From the NCBI RefSeq assembly GCF_000143415.4, contig NW_003314308.1, positions 819,769 through 883,768 on the forward strand: a stretch of 64,000 bases of DNA, written 5' to 3'. Below are positions 10,413 to 22,763 of the stretch, one piece after another; within the stretch, counting starts at the first letter, position 1, and each line of letters begins with the position of its first letter. Position numbers and translations under genes: made by a program. Origin of the DNA: Selaginella moellendorffii. Its lineage: Eukaryota > Streptophyta > Lycopodiopsida > Selaginellales > Selaginellaceae. The notes beneath the pieces were generated by a model. It searched no databases, was not told the DNA's origin, and saw only the letters and a program-made list of their open reading frames with translations.

Positions 10413-12100
10413 ATGGCCTTTGGATCGCGTCAGTACGCGGCTTTTGCGTTGCTCCTCTCGCTCGCCATCCAAGCTGCTGCTCGGCAGTCGTATCAGCAAG
10501 CTTGCCGCGAGTCGAATGCCGGCGATCCAGAGTTTTGCATAAGCACTCTGGCCAAGTATGGTTTGGAGGGGATGGATGTTGCGAGGGGCGCTCCAGGCCG
10601 GTTCGAGCTCGTCTCCTCCGCTCTCAGGGCTTCTCTCGATGGTGTACACGAGGAGATTCAGATGTGCCAGAGCTACGGAGGAGGGACGACTACTTCCAGT
10701 GCTCTTACTTCCTCCAACGACGGTGAATTGGCCAGCAGTAAGTTCCGCAAGGTGGCCATAGACGACTGCGTGGAGCTGCTCACTGGTGCGTCGGAGATGA
10801 TCGGAGACTCCCTGGGGAGCTCTCTCAGGAACGCCAGCACCTCGAGGCTCAACGACGTTCATACGTGGGTCAGCTCGGCCCTCGCGTACCAGACGACATG
10901 CTTGGACGGCTTGAGCCAGATCTCTCCCGGGCAGGAGGTGGTATTTCAGCTGAGCCAAGAAGGAAGTAAAGTTGGGAGGAGGATAAGCACTGCACTCGCG
11001 TTTATAGCAACTTTGCAATCGATCTCGCCGACCAGCGGCACAATTAACGACGTTAGCTGGGTGCCAGAGCTTCTAAAAAAGAAACACAAGAAGGCCGTCA
11101 CTGCGAATGTGATCGTTGCTCAGGACGGAAGTGGACGATACTCGACTATCAAGCAGGCCGTGGAGGCTGCTCCCAGCAAGAGTGGCAGTACCTACGTGAT
11201 TTACATCAAGGCCGGGACTTACAGGGAGACAGTTTCGGTGCCAAAATCCAAGACCAATCTCATGTTTGTTGGCGATGGGATTGGGAAGACCATCATCACG
11301 GGCTCCAAAAGCGTTAGCGATGGAGTCACGACATTCAGGACATCTACTGTCGGTCAGTATCGATGTTTTTCCTTTCTCGCTTTTGTTTGGTAGGACACTA
11401 CACAAGTTGGTTCTTTTCAGAGATAAACGCGAGAGGATTCCTTGCCAGAGACTTGACAATCCGAAACACTGCCGGGGCCGCCAAGCACCAAGCAGTGGCT
11501 CTTCGCGTCAGCGCTGACAAGGTCGCGTTTTACAAGTGCTCCTTCGAGGGCTACCAGGACACACTCTACACTCACGTCGCGCGCCAGTTCTATCGCGAGT
11601 GTATCGTCTACGGAACCGTCGACTTCATCTTTGGCGACGCCGCGGCCGTGTTCCAGAGCTGCACGCTTCTGGCTCGCAAGCCGATGGCGAAGCAGAAGAA
11701 CACGATCACCGCCCAGGGACGCACGGATCCAAACCAAAACACCGGCCTCAGCTTCCAGGACTGTAGCGTTGACGGCACTCAGGATCTCAAGGGCAGTGGA
11801 ACTCCAACTTATCTAGGCCGGCCATGGAAGAAGTATTCCAGGACAGTGTTCTTGCGGTGCTACATGGGGAGCGTGGTGAATCCGGCCGGGTGGCTCGAGT
11901 GGGATGGAAGTTTTGCGCTCAAGACGCTCTACTATGCCGAGTATCAGAGCAAAGGGCCGGGATCTGGGACCGGGAATAGAGTTGGCTGGTCGTCACAGAT
12001 GAGCTCGTCTGTGGTGGCTAATAAATTCACTGCTGGAAGCTTCATCTCTGGGTCGGATTGGCTTGGACAGACTAGTTTTCCCTACTCGCTTGGGATATAG
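10413..12100 (+). CDS. Type I pectinesterase with PMEI pro-region
   Basis: Exons 10413-11352 and 11421-12100, intron GT-AG of 68 bp in phase 1; 539 residues. Residues 1-22 are a signal peptide (FALLLSLAIQAAA). Residues about 25-185 are the pectinesterase-inhibitor-like pro-region with its Cys pairs. The catalytic domain starts near VIVAQDGSGRYSTI and carries the family signatures GTYRE, QAVALRV, GYQDTLYTH, GTVDFIFGDAA (catalytic Asp pair region) and YLGRPWKKYSRTVF (substrate-binding Arg and Trp). It removes methyl esters from wall homogalacturonan after the pro-region is cleaved. The ATG at 10413 begins the signal peptide; the longer open frame upstream (from about 9981) lacks family similarity and is taken as leader and promoter shared with the divergent LCAT-like gene. 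Confidence 0.95.
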
Positions 12101-12646
12101 AAAATCAGGTACGTCATAGTTCTACGTGATAGTGTTCCAGTGTGAATTGACGGTTGACTTTTAAACAAATAAATTACGACTGCTTCAAGAAGTCAATGAA
12201 AGTCAAATAAAGTCAATGAAAGTGTTGACTTTGCAGAAAAAGCACTGGGATCGGAGCTTGAATTCTTCCAGGGATGAAGTTACATCCTCCCCACTGGACT
12301 TATACAGCGTGACTGTAACTGAGACAAGAGCTCCTACCTTTGAAAGTAACAAAAGTAGCCGAATCAAAACAAAATACAGATGGAGAGATCTCGATCGTTG
12401 TACAATTGGATCTACTTACGTTACGGCCCAAGCCGATGGAATGAAGCAATCTGTCACTTCATGAAATCGAAGTGGGTACCATAACGGAAACGTTTGTGAA
12501 ACGAAAGCATTTGGAGTTCTAGCAGTTGCTCCAAATGCCGGACATTAACAACTTTCAATCAAAGAACCTCGTCTTTATTTGCTAAAAGTCTACCGGAGGA
12601 ACTCCGCGATAGCTCAATGGAAAAGGGCAGAATAAGTTAATGGATG
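12101..12646. other. Pectinesterase 3' region, no gene
   Basis: Contains short direct repeats AGTCAATGAAAGT near 12190-12225. No coding region supported. Confidence 0.4.
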
Positions 12647-12718
12647 GGGGCATTGCGAGAATCGAACTCGCGGCCTCTCGCACCCAAAGCGAGAATCATA
12701 CCACTAGACCAAATGCCC
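12647..12718 (-). tRNA. tRNA-Pro (anticodon TGG)
   Basis: Minus strand, 72 nt, no intron. The acceptor arms GGGCATT (12718-12712) and AATGCCC (12654-12648) pair fully. The D-arm/A-box is TGGTCTAGTGG; the anticodon stem-loop is CTCGC-TTTGGGT-GCGAG with TGG at 12686-12684; the T-arm/B-box is GCGAGTTCGATTCTCGC. The sequence closely follows the usual plant nuclear tRNA-Pro. A T run (pol III terminator) occurs about 24 nt past the 3' end. Confidence 0.96.
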
Positions 12719-13724
12719 ATTACATTCGTGATAAGTTGGGTATGTACCACCTCGGAGCTTGCACGAGCCAATTTCACAATTTGGTAGACTAAAACTGGAT
12801 TTATTTTCCTCGACCGGTGGGCGGAAGCGGAGACAATTCTCCTGAAAGGCATCTGTACCAAAAGCAAACAAGAGATCCGGAGCTACACTCCATCGTTGTA
12901 CATCAGCAAGGTGACATGGCTTGGAGAGGATCTCAAAATCTTGAGATTCCACTTTTCCGTACATTTGGATCTACTTGCGTTAAAGAAATGGGAAGCTGTT
13001 CAAAGGAATGAACCGGCCAGTCGCTTCATAAGTTGCAGAATCCGAAGTGCATGCTCGAGAACGGAGGTACTATAGAGACTGTCAACCAGCTCAGCACCAG
13101 ACGCAGCTCGTAACATGATATCAGCACCAGTGATTATCGACCTTTTTTTTTTTCTAGCTTGTGACGTGCGCCAAGTGGAACACTTGACAGAAACAGAGAC
13201 TGATTGGTTTCGTGAATTTGGATTTGACAATCAAAGAAGGTATAAACATCTACCTCATCACCCGGAGGAACCCCTAGAGCACACCCGAGACACGAAGAGA
13301 AAAGGCGAGACGTTCGATCAGGGTGGCGTAAGTGGAAACATCCGGTTGTGTCCAATAAGAAGTAGCGAAGAAGAAACATCTGGGGCCATTGTTGGGCAAA
13401 GCTAGAGAACATGAAAACATAAGTGTATGACCAATGAATAAAAGAACACTGACCTGAAGTTGATCACTTTGGCTGCGAGGTTTTTTCATACATTGCATAA
13501 GCTCGCAGCATTCCTCAGATTCCTTTGCTGCGATTTTGAAGAAATCTTGCTAAGGGCTGGAAAATGTGTTTTTTTAATATGTTTGTGTGTTATTTTTGTC
13601 TTATCTAATAAATGTAATTGATATTTACTTCATCAATTACTAGCACCTTTCTTTTTATGTTCAAATAAATTACAAACTTTAATTAAAAATATATTCAAGT
13701 TTCTCCTTTACCTAGGAGTGTTCA
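12719..13724. other. Intergenic region between tRNA-Pro and FolD gene
   Basis: No supported gene. The last 170 bp are strongly AT-rich and directly precede the FolD start. Confidence 0.4.
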
Positions 13725-14812
13725 ATGTGGAGAACCCTTGGAGTACGCTCTGGGTTCTCAAACCCCTCGAGGAGCTGTCATAAACACAATTCCACCATGC
13801 CAGCAGCAGCAGCACGGAGAATGGATGGAAGGCTCATAGCTCAGGAAATCAAGGATGATATCGCAGAGACGATAAGAACTGGCGGCGCCGAGGTGGGTTT
13901 CGCGAGGCCTGGATTGGCGGTGCTTCAGGTGGGAGATAGCCCTCAATCGCAAGCTTACATTCATAACTTACGAACAGCGTGCACAGAAGTTGGAATCAAA
14001 TCCTTCGCTTCGCAGCTGCCCGAAACAGCGACGCTCCAGGCGATCATACAGGCGCTTCGAACGTTCAATGGAGACGAGAGCGTTCATGGCATCGTCGTCC
14101 AGCTCCCACTGCCAAAGGTAAGAAATCACCCACGACTTGCCTCTTCATCGTTACTTGCCTCACTGTTTCAGAAGATCCGGCCGGAAACCGTGCTCCAAGA
14201 GATAAGTCTCGAGAAAGATGTGGATGGCCTCCATCCCCTCAACTTGGCTAAGCTGGCTCTCGATGATTTCCAGCCAAGTTTCGTGCCATGCACCTCGCGA
14301 GCTTGCCTGGAGCTTCTTACTCGATACAAGTTCCAAGTCGAGAGGAGGAAAGTGGTGGTCATTGGTTGTAGCAACGTCGTCGGCCTTCCCACGGCGCTAC
14401 TCCTCCAGAGACACAATGCCACTGTCACAATCGTGGATAAGCACACGCCAAAACCAGCAGAGATTGCTCGGACTGCTGATATCCTGGTTGCTGCCACAGG
14501 AAACGCAAATCTTGTGAGAAGAAACTGGATCAAACCCGGAGCTGTCGTTATAGACATAGGAATGAACCAAGTAAAGGTGAAGGTGTCCTCTTCTTACTTG
14601 GCTTGTAGAGCTTGACTTTTTATCTCCAGGATCCTAGCTCGGAAGAAGGATTCCGATTCGTAGGAGACGTTTGTTACGAGGAGGCTGAGAAAGTAGCGAC
14701 CGCGATCACGCCGGTTCCTGGCGGAGTCGGCCCGATCACCATTGCAATGGTGCTCTCAAACACACTCCTTGCAGCGCAGCGTAGAGACCATGCAAAGAGA
14801 AAACCTCTATAA
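13725..14812 (+). CDS. FOLD: Bifunctional methylene-tetrahydrofolate dehydrogenase/cyclohydrolase homologue
   Basis: Exons 13725-14117, 14172-14576 and 14630-14812; 326 residues. Residues 1-30 are Arg/Ser-rich without acids, like an organelle presequence; the enzyme proper starts near [10 protein letters not shown]. Family landmarks: [34 protein letters not shown], the Rossmann loop [29 protein letters not shown] and [11 protein letters not shown]. It should interconvert methylene-, methenyl- and formyl-THF. Two key sites differ from the usual pattern: the YxxxK catalytic Lys (human Lys56) is Leu82 (codon 13968-13970), and the Arg of VVxGRS that contacts NADP phosphate is Cys197 (14367-14369). 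The first intron is 54 nt and open in frame, so retention would add 18 residues. Activity is therefore in doubt. Confidence 0.93.
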
Positions 14813-14900
14813 AACATCAAAAGTATCAGGAACTAAAGCTCCATGTATCGGACGTAAAAAGGAAGAACAAAAAAAATCATATACTCAAGAACGCTCGGTT

Positions 14901-16005
14901 TCATGTCACGTTGAGAGATGATCCGTTGTCCGCTGCTGTCAATGCGAGTATAAGCGTCGCAGCAGCGGGAGCCCTGTTACATTACAAGCGTAAGTTGTAA
15001 GTAAGAAGCTTGAAAAAGAAAATTTGAGCAACACTCACCATGTTTCCGGGGTCTGGTACATCGCTGCCGAAGTTCCAAAACATGTCGTTAGCATGTCTGT
15101 GCAGATCACTCCTGGATTAAGAGCCACAGCTGCTATTCCAGGAGGTAGCTCTTTAGCCAGCGAGCGAGTAAGTCCTTCCATCGCCCACTTGGATGCACAG
15201 TATGGAGATACCTGTGACAAAAGCTCGATCTTAGCAAGAGAAAAGAAGAAAAATCGCTCGGGAGAGCTTATACCTCGGCAGCTGCTGATCGACCCCATCC
15301 AGATGAGAAGTTTACAATCACTCCTTGCTTCTTGGACATCATGTGAGGCACGAAATGGCGGAGGCAATTCGCAGGACCTTTGATATTGACATCGATGACG
15401 TTGTCAAATTCTTCCCTGGCAACCTCCCACAGTTTCCCATTGCTGTTGATCACACCTGCATTATTAACTGGTATGCAACGCTGCAATGAGAAAATCATGC
15501 TTCCTTTCAGGAAGAGACGAAAGAAGAAAGAAGAAAAAAGAAGGGAAATTTGTGTTCTTACCAAGAATATCGGGAGCTCCTTTCAGCTCGATCACAGCTC
15601 TAGCAAACTCCTGGACGTTGCTATCTGAAGCCTATAACGTCCAGAAAACAAGAAAGAAAAAACTCGTCAAGAACATAGACAGAAAAGAAAAGAGAAAGAC
15701 TTACAACGTCCACAGCTCTAAGAATGTGCTTGCTATCGCCCAGTTGATTCTGCAAAGAGGTGAGCTTCTCCTCGTCACGCCCACACCCTATAATCGTGTG
15801 ACCCCTGGAAGCAATCTCCAGCGCCAGAGCTCGCCCGAGTCCTCTCGTCACGCCAGTGATCAACACTGTCCGCGCTGTGCAATCGATCGAGCAAACCATC
15901 AATGCCTGGAGAGGAAAGAACGATCAAAAGAGCACCGGCTTGAGGAGCTCCCGCCGCACCTGCAGGCGTCCCGGGGCTCACCAGCATCGCCGTGTTCTTC
16001 GACAT
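14901..16005 (-). CDS. Short-chain dehydrogenase, pterin-aldehyde-reductase-like
   Basis: Exons 16005-15982, 15905-15705, 15631-15562, 15467-15274, 15211-15039, 14973-14901; all GT-AG, 244 residues. It is a classical NADPH-type SDR: TGVTRGLGRALALE (TGxxxGxG), NNAG in exon 4, the Ser of FSSGWGRS, YCASK (catalytic Tyr and Lys) and LNPGVICTDML. The order and wording (RGHTIIGCGR, NFSSGWGRSAA, LTAADNGSSL at the end) match the Arabidopsis NADPH-dependent pterin aldehyde reductase as I remember it, which salvages folate breakdown products. It ends 88 bp from the stop of the convergent folate gene. The first exon codes only eight residues; its boundaries rest on splice signals and phase. Confidence 0.9.
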
Positions 16006-16008
16006 GAG

Positions 16009-16020
16009 CCCTAACCCTAA
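16009..16020 (-). promoter_or_regulatory. Telo-box repeat at the SDR leader
   Basis: Two telomere-type units (TTAGGGTTAGGG on the minus strand) end three bases before the ATG of the SDR gene; more CCCTAAAA words follow to 16070. Telo-boxes are common in plant housekeeping promoters and leaders. Confidence 0.5.
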
Positions 16021-16070
16021 AAAACACTTTGCCCTAAAAACTCTTAAACCTTAGACCCTTAAAACCCTAA

Positions 16071-18717
16071 GAAAGAGAAGAAGCGCACAATGCCAGGGTC
16101 TTTGGCAGCCAGCCGAGCAGCCAGCCAAGCCACCCGGGTAAAAAATAGTCAGAATTTACGGCCCGCCATTTTTTTTACACTGGCATGTTCTTACAATCAT
16201 TGACTGCGCCACCCCCCTTGCTCCTTTGCAATGCCGCCCCAGAGAAAGACCAGATGTTTTTTTCAAAGATCTCGAGACCGGACGGGGCGCTGTAAGGCCG
16301 AGTAAACAACTTAGGACCGCCAACTTTGTATGAAAAAAATTGGAAAGGGGTTTTCACATGTGCCAAGTTGAGGCCCAAAAGAGGGATCCTGGGGTTTTAA
16401 CTTTTTACCAGGGAGTGTTTCTCTATTCGTGCAAAGGCCAATATGCATTGATGCCCAAGATCGTGCATGTCTCTTTTTGATGGCGAGGGGGCCAGAGAGG
16501 AGCCCTAATTAGTGGAAAGGTTTTTAACCTTATCAGATCGAGACGTATCCGCCCTGCCGCTAACAAATTTCCCACTCCAAGGACGCCTTTAAGGCCCCCC
16601 TCCGCGCAGCGAGCGAGGAGTAACAGAGAACTTACAGCGATCAGATATAAAAGAATCGCAACAATCACCCTGTGATGGGAACCCTCTGAGTAAAGAATGG
16701 AGATTCACCCCCACTGGCTTAATTGTTTTAATCCTTGCTGGGAGGGGGATTTAACTATCCCGGTCAATCGCCCAGTTAGCAGTCCAAGGTGGAAGAATGC
16801 CCGACAAGAAATCTAACCGAGAACAAACCTCATCTCCCCTTTTTTCCTTGTTAAATCAAATCCCCGCCCCTTGCAAAAGTCTCCACATTATAATCTTTTT
16901 GGCTTGGCTTGGCATGGCAGGCACCCACAAAAGAAGCGCTGTCTCTTTCGCATTACAGTATACCCCTCCTTCTCTATCAGACCTAAAATTAAATGGTGGC
17001 GAGCAAGAATTTCTTCCACCCGCCCTGCGCGCTTGCTTGCTTGCCAGCCCGGCCAGCATTTGCTCGCCCTGAACTCGATCCCGTGACCGGGTCATGTAGT
17101 TTGTCGCTGTCACCCAACTTACAGTGTTTAAACCCCCTCCTCCTTTTTACCTTTGCTCCTCCCTGGGCACAATAAAGCTGGAGATGGGGGAATCTTGGAG
17201 CGTATAATATTAGCGGGGTCTCCAAAAGCAGCAAAAAAAAGCCCGTAAACCCAAAACCTTTGAGTCGTGATTTGTCTCCCCATGTGAGTAGCAACAGCAA
17301 ATCCCCGCCCGGGTTTGGCGGGAATCGACCCCGCGGAGTGTCAAGAGATTCCGGGAATCAAACCCGAGAAGCCCAGATATTCTCTCGCATCAAAAGCTTG
17401 TGTGTGTATTGTGGTACGTGGAGGTTTCGATCACGACGACGAGCAACGCCTCCCACACTTACACACAGCTCACCACCACACTGGTTGGAAGTGTTTGGTG
17501 TAAAATCTGTGAAGAAACACCAAGAAACACGTGGTAATAGTAAAATCGCCAAGGGAAAATAACATCCGTGACTTACAATTGGAAGAACCCTTTTGGACTG
17601 GCGCTCACAAACTCTTTTCACCAGCTGGGTGAATATCCCCTCAAGGCTAGTAGCGATACAAATATCTCGCCAGTATTCTATACACCAAGGGTAAATAACA
17701 AACTAGCTAACAGAGGGAGTGAGACCTTTCCAGCGCAGGCAAACAGGTAAAAAAACAAAAGATCACAGGAGCCAGGTAAGTAGCCTGGTCAAACTTGACC
17801 ACCCACACATATGGTGACAGGTGTCGCCAGCCCAAATGGCCGAGCCGCTAGCAGTCAGAGGCGCAGGGGGTTTAAATAGGGCATTCTTTCCGCTAAAACA
17901 GTAAACAGTAAAAAAATGGTGGCTAACAGCTAAACGGAAAACGGAAAGAGTGGCCGTGTTATGATGGCCACCCGCTAAAATCTATCATGGAGATTCACAT
18001 TCCCGCTATACATAATACATTCTTGTATTTAGCTTCGTCCCCTAATGTGGCAATTAATTAGGTGACTAATTGATGCGGGTGTTTGTTTTTGGTTCTGGAA
18101 CGTTCGCCCTCTCGCGCGGCGCGAGCCATGTCACCGTCTATACGGTACGGCCGCGTGCCTATTACGGTCCTCGCATGGTGAAAACCCATAATTCCCCTTA
18201 CTATTTTCAACTTTTACACCGTAGAGCCGAGTGGTGTGGCATTGGCCAGTGGCAATATACGTAGTAGTAGTGGCAGGTATAGTAACAGGGGAGTAAAAAC
18301 TACGCAAAATCTCATTATCGCAATCTACATTTTCCGAAAATGTGGCGGACGTGAAATTGCCGCTCAAATTCAGTTCACTCGTCTCAAAGTCTTCCATTTG
18401 TTTTGTAGAGAGGCCTTTTTTTTGCTTTGTGTGAGAGCTCTTTAGGTGTGAGAGCTCTTTAGGCCTAGAGTGTATTCTTTGAGGGCGAGAGTGAGAGAGA
18501 GATCGAGGGCGAGAGAGAGAGAGAGAGTGAAGCGCTGGCTATGGCGGACCGAGGCGGCGAATCGCCTCCATCGCGGCGCCTATGAATCGATCCGCCGATC
18601 TTTCATCGCGCCAGCAGCGAAATATCGCGATTGCCGCTTGCCCGATCTTTCCTCGGCGCTGCGCCATGGCGATCCAATAATCAGGGCGCGAGGTCGCGGC
18701 AAGGCGGTGCGCTATCG
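16071..18717. other. Long intergenic region of unusual composition
   Basis: No supported gene in about 2.6 kb. The stretch 16140-17300 has blocks of homopolymers and GC-rich words unlike the AT-rich intergenic DNA elsewhere. Two hairpins resembling tRNA T-arms lie at about 17310-17375 but no full tRNA folds around them. The last 250 bp, with a GA-rich run near 18490-18530, are the promoter and leader of the cyclin gene. Confidence 0.4.
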
Positions 18718-20077
18718 ATGGATTTTGGCGATGTGCTGTTTTGCAACGAGGAGATTCTCGGCAGCCCTTGCGAGGGCAACAATGCCGCTGTGGATTTCTC
18801 CGGCGACAACACATCGGATGAGCCAGGGCTCCTGCATTTCGATGATGCCGTCCCCTTGTCGAGCATCGTCCAGCGCGAGTCCGGCCATCTCCCCGACGCG
18901 GGATATTTCGCGGTCCTGAGGTCCGAGGATGTGATCTCTTCCGCTAGATCCAATGCCGTGTATTGGATGATGAAGGTGGAGCTTTCTTTCTTGCCGATTC
19001 ATCCATCTCTTATGTTTGTTTCCTTGGATTTGATGCAGGTTCGCAATGTCTATAGCTTTAGCCCTCTCACGATAGCGCTTGCTGTCAACTATTTCGATAG
19101 ATATCTCTCCAAGCAGCTATTGAGGGTAAGCACTGCCGGATCCATGCTCTTCTACATTCCTTTTTTGCTCATGGTGGTAACTTTACAGACTTGGAAGGCA
19201 TGGATGATTGAGCTCTTGACGGTGGCCTGTTTATCTCTTGCTGCTAAGATGGAAGAGCCCGATGTTCCAATGCTGCAAGATTTACAGGTGCAATGCCTGC
19301 CATGCCCCTCCCTTGCAATCTTGGCGATGTCTTGATTTTGGTAGATTGATCTGGGTTGAACTCGCAGATTGAAGGCCTAGACCATATCTTTGAGTCGAAA
19401 ACAATCCAGAGAATGGAAATTGCCGTCATGAAATTGCTGGGCTGGAGGATGGGCTCTGTAACACCGTTCTCCTACATCGAGGGATTGCTCCAAAACCTGG
19501 ATGTGAGCCGCAACATGAAGCTGTCGCTGTTGAATCGCACCAGTGAAGTGCTGGTGAAGACGCTGCCAGGTGAGCAAAACAGTCTCTTTTGCCACTATAG
19601 TTTCGGGTGAGCATATATATCTAAACTTCGATGTTTTGCAGAGATGGATTTTCTCGCGTTTCCACCCTCGGTGGTCTCACTCGCAGCCATGAGCTGTGCA
19701 CTGGAAGAGCTGCTCCCTTTGCGGGCCGAAGCATTGAAGGGGAGCCTAGCCAAAATTCTCCCAACACCGCAGGTAAAGTCGCATTTTTTTAAGTGAAAGG
19801 TTTTTTTTGAGGTGTGACATTTATTGGTTTTGGTCAGGATCAACTTCGTCGATGTTATAGGTTGATGGAGGAGTTGGTGGTGGATCCGCTGTGCCCGCTT
19901 CTCTCCGTGAGTCAGGTTCTGGAAAACCGCAAGGCGTCGCCGAGCCCATACAGCAACGGCGAGGTCTCGCAGACGGGTGAGAGCTACCCGGATTGGGACG
20001 AATCCGGGAAAGCGCAGCATGCGTGCTCAAAGTCCGTGAAGCGGAAGCTGGACGAGTTTTTAAAGGCAGAGGGGTGA
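18718..20077 (+). CDS. D-type cyclin (first of a convergent pair)
   Basis: Exons 18718-18975, 19039-19125, 19189-19287, 19368-19569, 19642-19772, 19838-20077; 338 residues, all GT-AG. The N terminus carries LFCNE, an LxCxE retinoblastoma-binding motif. The cyclin box spans about residues 75-190: SNAVYWMMK, FSPLTIALAVNYFDRYL, TWKAWMIELLTVACLSLAAKMEE and MEIAVMKLLGWRM. The C-terminal cyclin fold includes SVVSLAAMSCALEEL and ends with a Ser/Lys-rich tail. It should partner a cyclin-dependent kinase and drive G1/S entry through the retinoblastoma-related protein. The chosen ATG gives the usual plant CYCD start (acidic, LxCxE near residue 10). Exon count, phases and two exon lengths match the paralogue at 22764-24136. 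Confidence 0.94.
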
Positions 20078-22763
20078 CGGGGCACAGCAGGGCGAAAGGA
20101 TTTGGCTCCCATTTTGCAGCGGAGGATTGTAGAAGGAAGCAGGACGTCCGGCGATGAGGAATTTAGATCACCCGAGTCTCCTGGGATTGCTGGACGGTAG
20201 AACATCTTCCTGTTTTTTTCCATCATGCTCGGGGTGTTCTGTGGTCCAACACTGCCCCTCTGCAACTTCTCAAGGAGAGACGAGGGGGTGGTGATATAGC
20301 AGACAGGCAACGAGGCAAATTTGCGGCAATGTACATTCAGTATGATATAGTCTGGAGTTAGGCGATGGTTTTTGGAGCAGGGCTTTGGTTTTCACACAGG
20401 GAGAGACACACAACACACAAACACAGATACAGAGACAAAAGACAACACACATTCCACCACTACGGTTTTCGTCTTTTCAAGGGCGGGCTTTTTTCTCCTC
20501 GGGGGCGGAGGATTTGGTCAGTATCGGAATGCTCGCTCCTCAGAAGTTTAAAGTTGACAACGGCGAGGAGGGAGTTATGGTATGTAAACTATCTATCAGC
20601 TAGAGCTACAACTACTACTACTACTACTGCTGCTGCTACTAAGTGAGGTGGGATTTGCTACGCAAAGAGATGTCAACGAGCCAGTTGAGGGGTCCAGTGG
20701 CCGTGAAGATTGTCCCCGTTCCTTGGCCTTTATTGTTATGGTAGAGTGGCTTGTACCGTGAACCGTCGAAAAAGGAGCTGCACTTGGAGGTGGGCTTTGA
20801 TGGTTCTTTGATTGTGAAGAAAGAATTCACCCGAAGGGGTATAATCCATCCACCAGAGCGGGCTCTTGTTTGGTGTCCGGCCGCGGTCCATCCATCGTAT
20901 CCTACCGTATCCTCGTTTGGTCGTAGGCTACCACCCTTCCTTTTCTTCGTTGCTCTTAACTTTTGTTTGCGCGTGTTTGTTGCTTTCGTTTTGTTTCAGG
21001 TTAGTTTTCAGGTGGATTGTGAAGACGAGAGTTTAAACTCTTTGGAGCCTGGCTGGATGGCGCTTGCTCGCTCGACCAAGGAAAAGCAACAGAGGTTTCA
21101 TTCTTTTTGTTTTCAATCTGGCAGTTATTAATTCCCGTGCTGTTGCTGCCGCTGTTGCTGCTGCTGCTGCTGCTGCTTACAGCGTTGTGCATCCAATCTG
21201 GAATGGAATCGAGGCGTGCTGCTGCGACTGCCGACTGCTTGCTGGCTGCCGGTGGCCCTCTCTCACTCAGATCCAGATCTTACTTTTTATAAGCTCGCCA
21301 CCACAGCAATCTTTTGAGTGTGTGCTAAGACGAAAGGACGACGGACGGGGGTAAGTGTACATTCACACTCATATATTTGTTTCTGCTTTGTACCGCTTGC
21401 TAGCTAGGAGCACATTATTGCATCGCATGCCATCGTCTTCTTTTTTCTATTAAGCTGCTTACTTCTCTCTCGCAGTGCTTAACTCATCGTCAAATCTGTG
21501 TTTCCTCCAAGCGTGAACAGGAGGCGTAAGATTTGCAAAAACTCCAGAGTATCTCGCAGTCCACCCAGTCGCTCGCTCGCTCGATCGCTTCGATCCATCT
21601 TTGTGCCGCACTCCACTCCAAACTCCCACCCCGCTCACTCTCACCCCTCCACTCCACACAGCACAGGCCGCTCCTCCGTTCAGAAGGCACAGATGGTGTG
21701 AGCGACTGACATAAGGAGGGTGTGGAAATGGCAGGACTGCCACAATCCAGAGGCGTTTATAAGCGTGAAGTATAGAGAGAGGCAGCAGCAGGGGGGAGAG
21801 CAGCCAGCCAGCAACTGTAGCTACAGCAACAGCAGCACAAACAAGCAGGCGGGCCTCTCTCTCTCTCTCTCCTTTTTTTTCTCCACTCTCTTTTTAACAA
21901 CTGTGAATGGATAGCTAGGAACTGACGTTCTACACGATGGGAAATTTAGAGCTGGCTGTGGACTGCGCCGGTCCGGCCCGGCTCGGCTCCACACTCGCGT
22001 ACCCCGGGTTTGGTCCTTTCTCGTTGTTTGTTTCTCGCTGTTTACTTCCCCCTCTCTTTTTATTTTTTTTTGCTTATCGCTTTCTTCCAGTGACGGGAGA
22101 TCACAGCAACAAGAAGGAAACAACAACAAGGGGCAGCAGCACGCAAGTACCTATGTTTGGAACTTTGGATCTTTGGATAGAGGTGAGTGACAATCTTTTA
22201 TTGCTGGACAAGAGGGTCTCTGGGAAAGGGTTTAGAAAAGATATATGTTTTTTTGTTTGGCCTGAGCGTTGCTTGCTTGCGGCTGGGGTATCATTGACAA
22301 GTGAGGCGAGGAGGAGACTTGGACCAGTTCCTTGTTTTCCTTTCTCGTGATTTTAATGCTGCTGGGTCTCTGCTTGCAAGTCGAGAACCCGAGGAGGAAC
22401 ACAGCTTCGATTGCCGCGTCGAAACTAAACTTGATAAATTGGATGGGAAGATGAATCGTCTTTCGCGGCGAGAGTCCATCATTCGCTTTAAATTTGAAAA
22501 GATTCCAAGGAAATATGCCTAGCATTCAAATAGTAGGGTTTTGCCACGTGGAGGGCGGACAAGCGTGGCAAGCTCACAAGCTAAAGACTAGTCTTTGTTG
22601 CTATGTATGTTACAACCAATCAAAACCAAGTGCCAAGAACACGATCGATCCACACAAACTCTTCTCTAATGTACACAGATATGCTCGTCTATGAATCTTT
22701 GTCTCGATGAATGCGTGCCTCCAAGAATTTTTTTCGTTTTTTTTGTGGTTTTCTTGCCCTCTG
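20078..22763. repeat. Region between convergent cyclin genes with microsatellites
   Basis: No supported gene in 2.7 kb. It holds 3' regions of both cyclins and simple repeats: (ACT)/(GCT)n at 20604-20640, (CTG)n near 21139-21176 and (CT)n at 21855-21872. Short frames here are products of these repeats. Confidence 0.5.

Noticed and set aside
14118-14171. In-frame reading through the first FolD intron
   Set aside because: The 54-nt stretch has sound GT and AG sites and adds 18 residues absent from the family; treated as an intron, though retention is possible.
17309-17375. Possible tRNA gene
   Set aside because: Two T-arm-like hairpins (GCGGG-GTCGATT-CCCGC type) are present, but no matching acceptor, D or anticodon arms could be folded around them.
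17820-17880. tRNA-derived SINE with A-box-like TGGCCGAGC
   Set aside because: No B-box at the right distance and no A-rich tail or flanking duplication seen.
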